38,261 nt of DNA from Actinomycetota bacterium. GTDB lineage: Bacteria > Actinomycetota > Actinomycetes > Mycobacteriales > Mycobacteriaceae. The first letter of the stretch is position 1; the number at the start of each line of letters is the position of its first letter. Shown here one piece after another: positions 37,491-38,261 of this stretch. The notes beneath the pieces are model-generated. The model did not search any database. It was given only the letters and a program-made list of their open reading frames with translations, and had not been told where the DNA came from. Position numbers and translations under genes: made by a program. The stretch lies in assembly GCA_030836785.1 (NCBI GenBank), contig JAUPLT010000139.1:1-38261 (forward strand), in the 5' to 3' direction.

Positions 37491-38261
37491 CGGATCTGAT
37501 CGGTGCGGACCTGGGTCTGATGGTCGAACCGGCCGTCGAGGCGTTATCCAAGACCGCAGGTGTGCCACTCGCTGATGCGCTGCAGAAGGCGAGAGACTTC
37601 ACCAGCGATCAGGAGGTGCGCTGGTGCCCGGGCTGCGGGGACTACGTCATCCTCAACACGATCCGCAATTTCCTTCCGGAGCTGGGGCTGCGCCGGGAGA
37701 ACATCGTCTTCGTCAGCGGTATCGGCTGCTCCAGTCGGTTCCCGTACTACCTGGAGACCTACGGCCTGCACTCCATCCACGGCCGCGCGCCGACGGTTGC
37801 GACCGGGCTTGCGCTGGCCCGCCCGGACTTGTCGGTGTGGGTGGTGACCGGCGACGGCGACGCCTTGTCGATCGGCGGCAATCACCTCATCCATGCGCTG
37901 CGTCGCAACGTCAACGTGACGATCCTGCTGTTCAACAACCGGATCTACGGGCTGACCAAGGGTCAGTACTCCCCGACGTCGGAGGTCGGGAAGGTCACCA
38001 AGTCCACCCCGATGGGGTCGTTGGATCATCCCTTCAACCCGGTGTCGGTGGCCCTGGGTGCGGAGGCGACGTTCGTCGGCCGGGCGCTGGACTCCGATCG
38101 CAAGGGCCTTTCAGAGGTGCTGCGCGCCGCCGCCGAGCACCGGGGCGCGGCGCTGGTCGAGATCATGCAGGACTGTCCGATCTTCAACGATGGATCGTTC
38201 GACGTGCTCCGCAAAGAGGGCGCCGAGGAACGGTTGATCGCCGTGCGCCACGGCGAGCCCA
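37487..38261 (+). CDS. korB: 2-oxoglutarate:ferredoxin oxidoreductase, beta subunit KorB (truncated by the window)
   Basis: The first 258 codons of the thiamine-diphosphate subunit; the rest (about 370 residues in M. tuberculosis, from memory) lies beyond the right edge. Iron-sulfur cysteines C47 and C50 (in WCPGCGDY) and C81 (in GIGCSS) are present. The thiamine-diphosphate motif runs from GDGD (122-125) to N150-N151. The residues beyond the N-terminal 35 are nearly identical in mycobacteria, from memory. The ATG overlaps the korA stop as ATGA. Confidence 0.94.
   Translation, partial: MTDLIGADLGLMVEPAVEALSKTAGVPLADALQKARDFTSDQEVRWCPGCGDYVILNTIRNFLPELGLRRENIVFVSGIGCSSRFPYYLETYGLHSIHGRAPTVATGLALARPDLSVWVVTGDGDALSIGGNHLIHALRRNVNVTILLFNNRIYGLTKGQYSPTSEVGKVTKSTPMGSLDHPFNPVSVALGAEATFVGRALDSDRKGLSEVLRAAAEHRGAALVEIMQDCPIFNDGSFDVLRKEGAEERLIAVRHGEP

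Overview
The window is a stretch of a high-G+C actinobacterial chromosome, almost certainly a non-tuberculous Mycobacterium/Mycolicibacterium. Gene content and order follow, in reverse orientation, the M. tuberculosis segment from Rv2483c to Rv2454c as I remember it: plsC-plsB2, ssbB-like, ettA, NAD-glutamate dehydrogenase, thioesterase, glbO, HNH protein, pepN, DsbA-like protein, rpiB, nei, lipP, tig, clpP1-clpP2, clpX, korA-korB. No phage, insertion sequence, CRISPR array or rRNA is visible. Most of the region is conserved housekeeping DNA with a few accessory insertions.

Layout. 1-5387 (+): the end of a probable plsC, plsB2, a lipoprotein with three DUF4333-like repeats, and a CopD/CtaG fusion. 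5580-13579 (+): ssbB-like, ettA, gdh, a hotdog thioesterase and a conserved hypothetical, tightly packed from ettA onward. 13627-14022 (-): glbO. 14108-15435 (+): HNH protein, one-TM small protein, DUF5130 protein. 15445-19562 (-): pepN-fadD operon. 19586-23322 (+): DsbA-like, rpiB, nei, Na+/H+ antiporter. 23371-25691 (-): DUF1542-type membrane protein, lipP, tRNA-Gly(UCC). 25814-30213 (+): tRNA-Pro(UGG), tig, clpP1, clpP2, clpX. 30210-35242 (-): FUSC transporter, fdhD and an FdhF/YdeP-like molybdoenzyme. 35514 to the end (+): korA and a truncated korB.

The genes group into membrane lipid synthesis (plsC/plsB2), control of translation and glutamate catabolism (ettA, gdh), the protein folding and degradation module (tig, clpP1P2, clpX) and 2-oxoglutarate oxidation (korAB). 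Apparent insertions relative to M. tuberculosis are the CopD/CtaG gene, fadD behind pepN, the antiporter with the DUF1542 gene, and the FUSC-fdhD-fdhF block.

Two themes stand out. First, nine genes have a TANNNT hexamer ending 6 or 7 nt before the start codon, the layout of leaderless mycobacterial transcripts. In two of them the -10 element contains the stop codon of the upstream gene, and in one divergent pair the two -10 elements share a TA step. Second, the window holds many short perfect tandem duplications (13 to 36 bp), inside genes and abutting stop codons, and one roughly 29-bp sequence occurs inside both gdh and fdhD. I see no convincing new multi-gene system; the promoter architecture and the repeats are the best leads. 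No gene-free stretch exceeds 300 bases; the longest, 35243-35513, holds divergent fdhF and korA control sequences.
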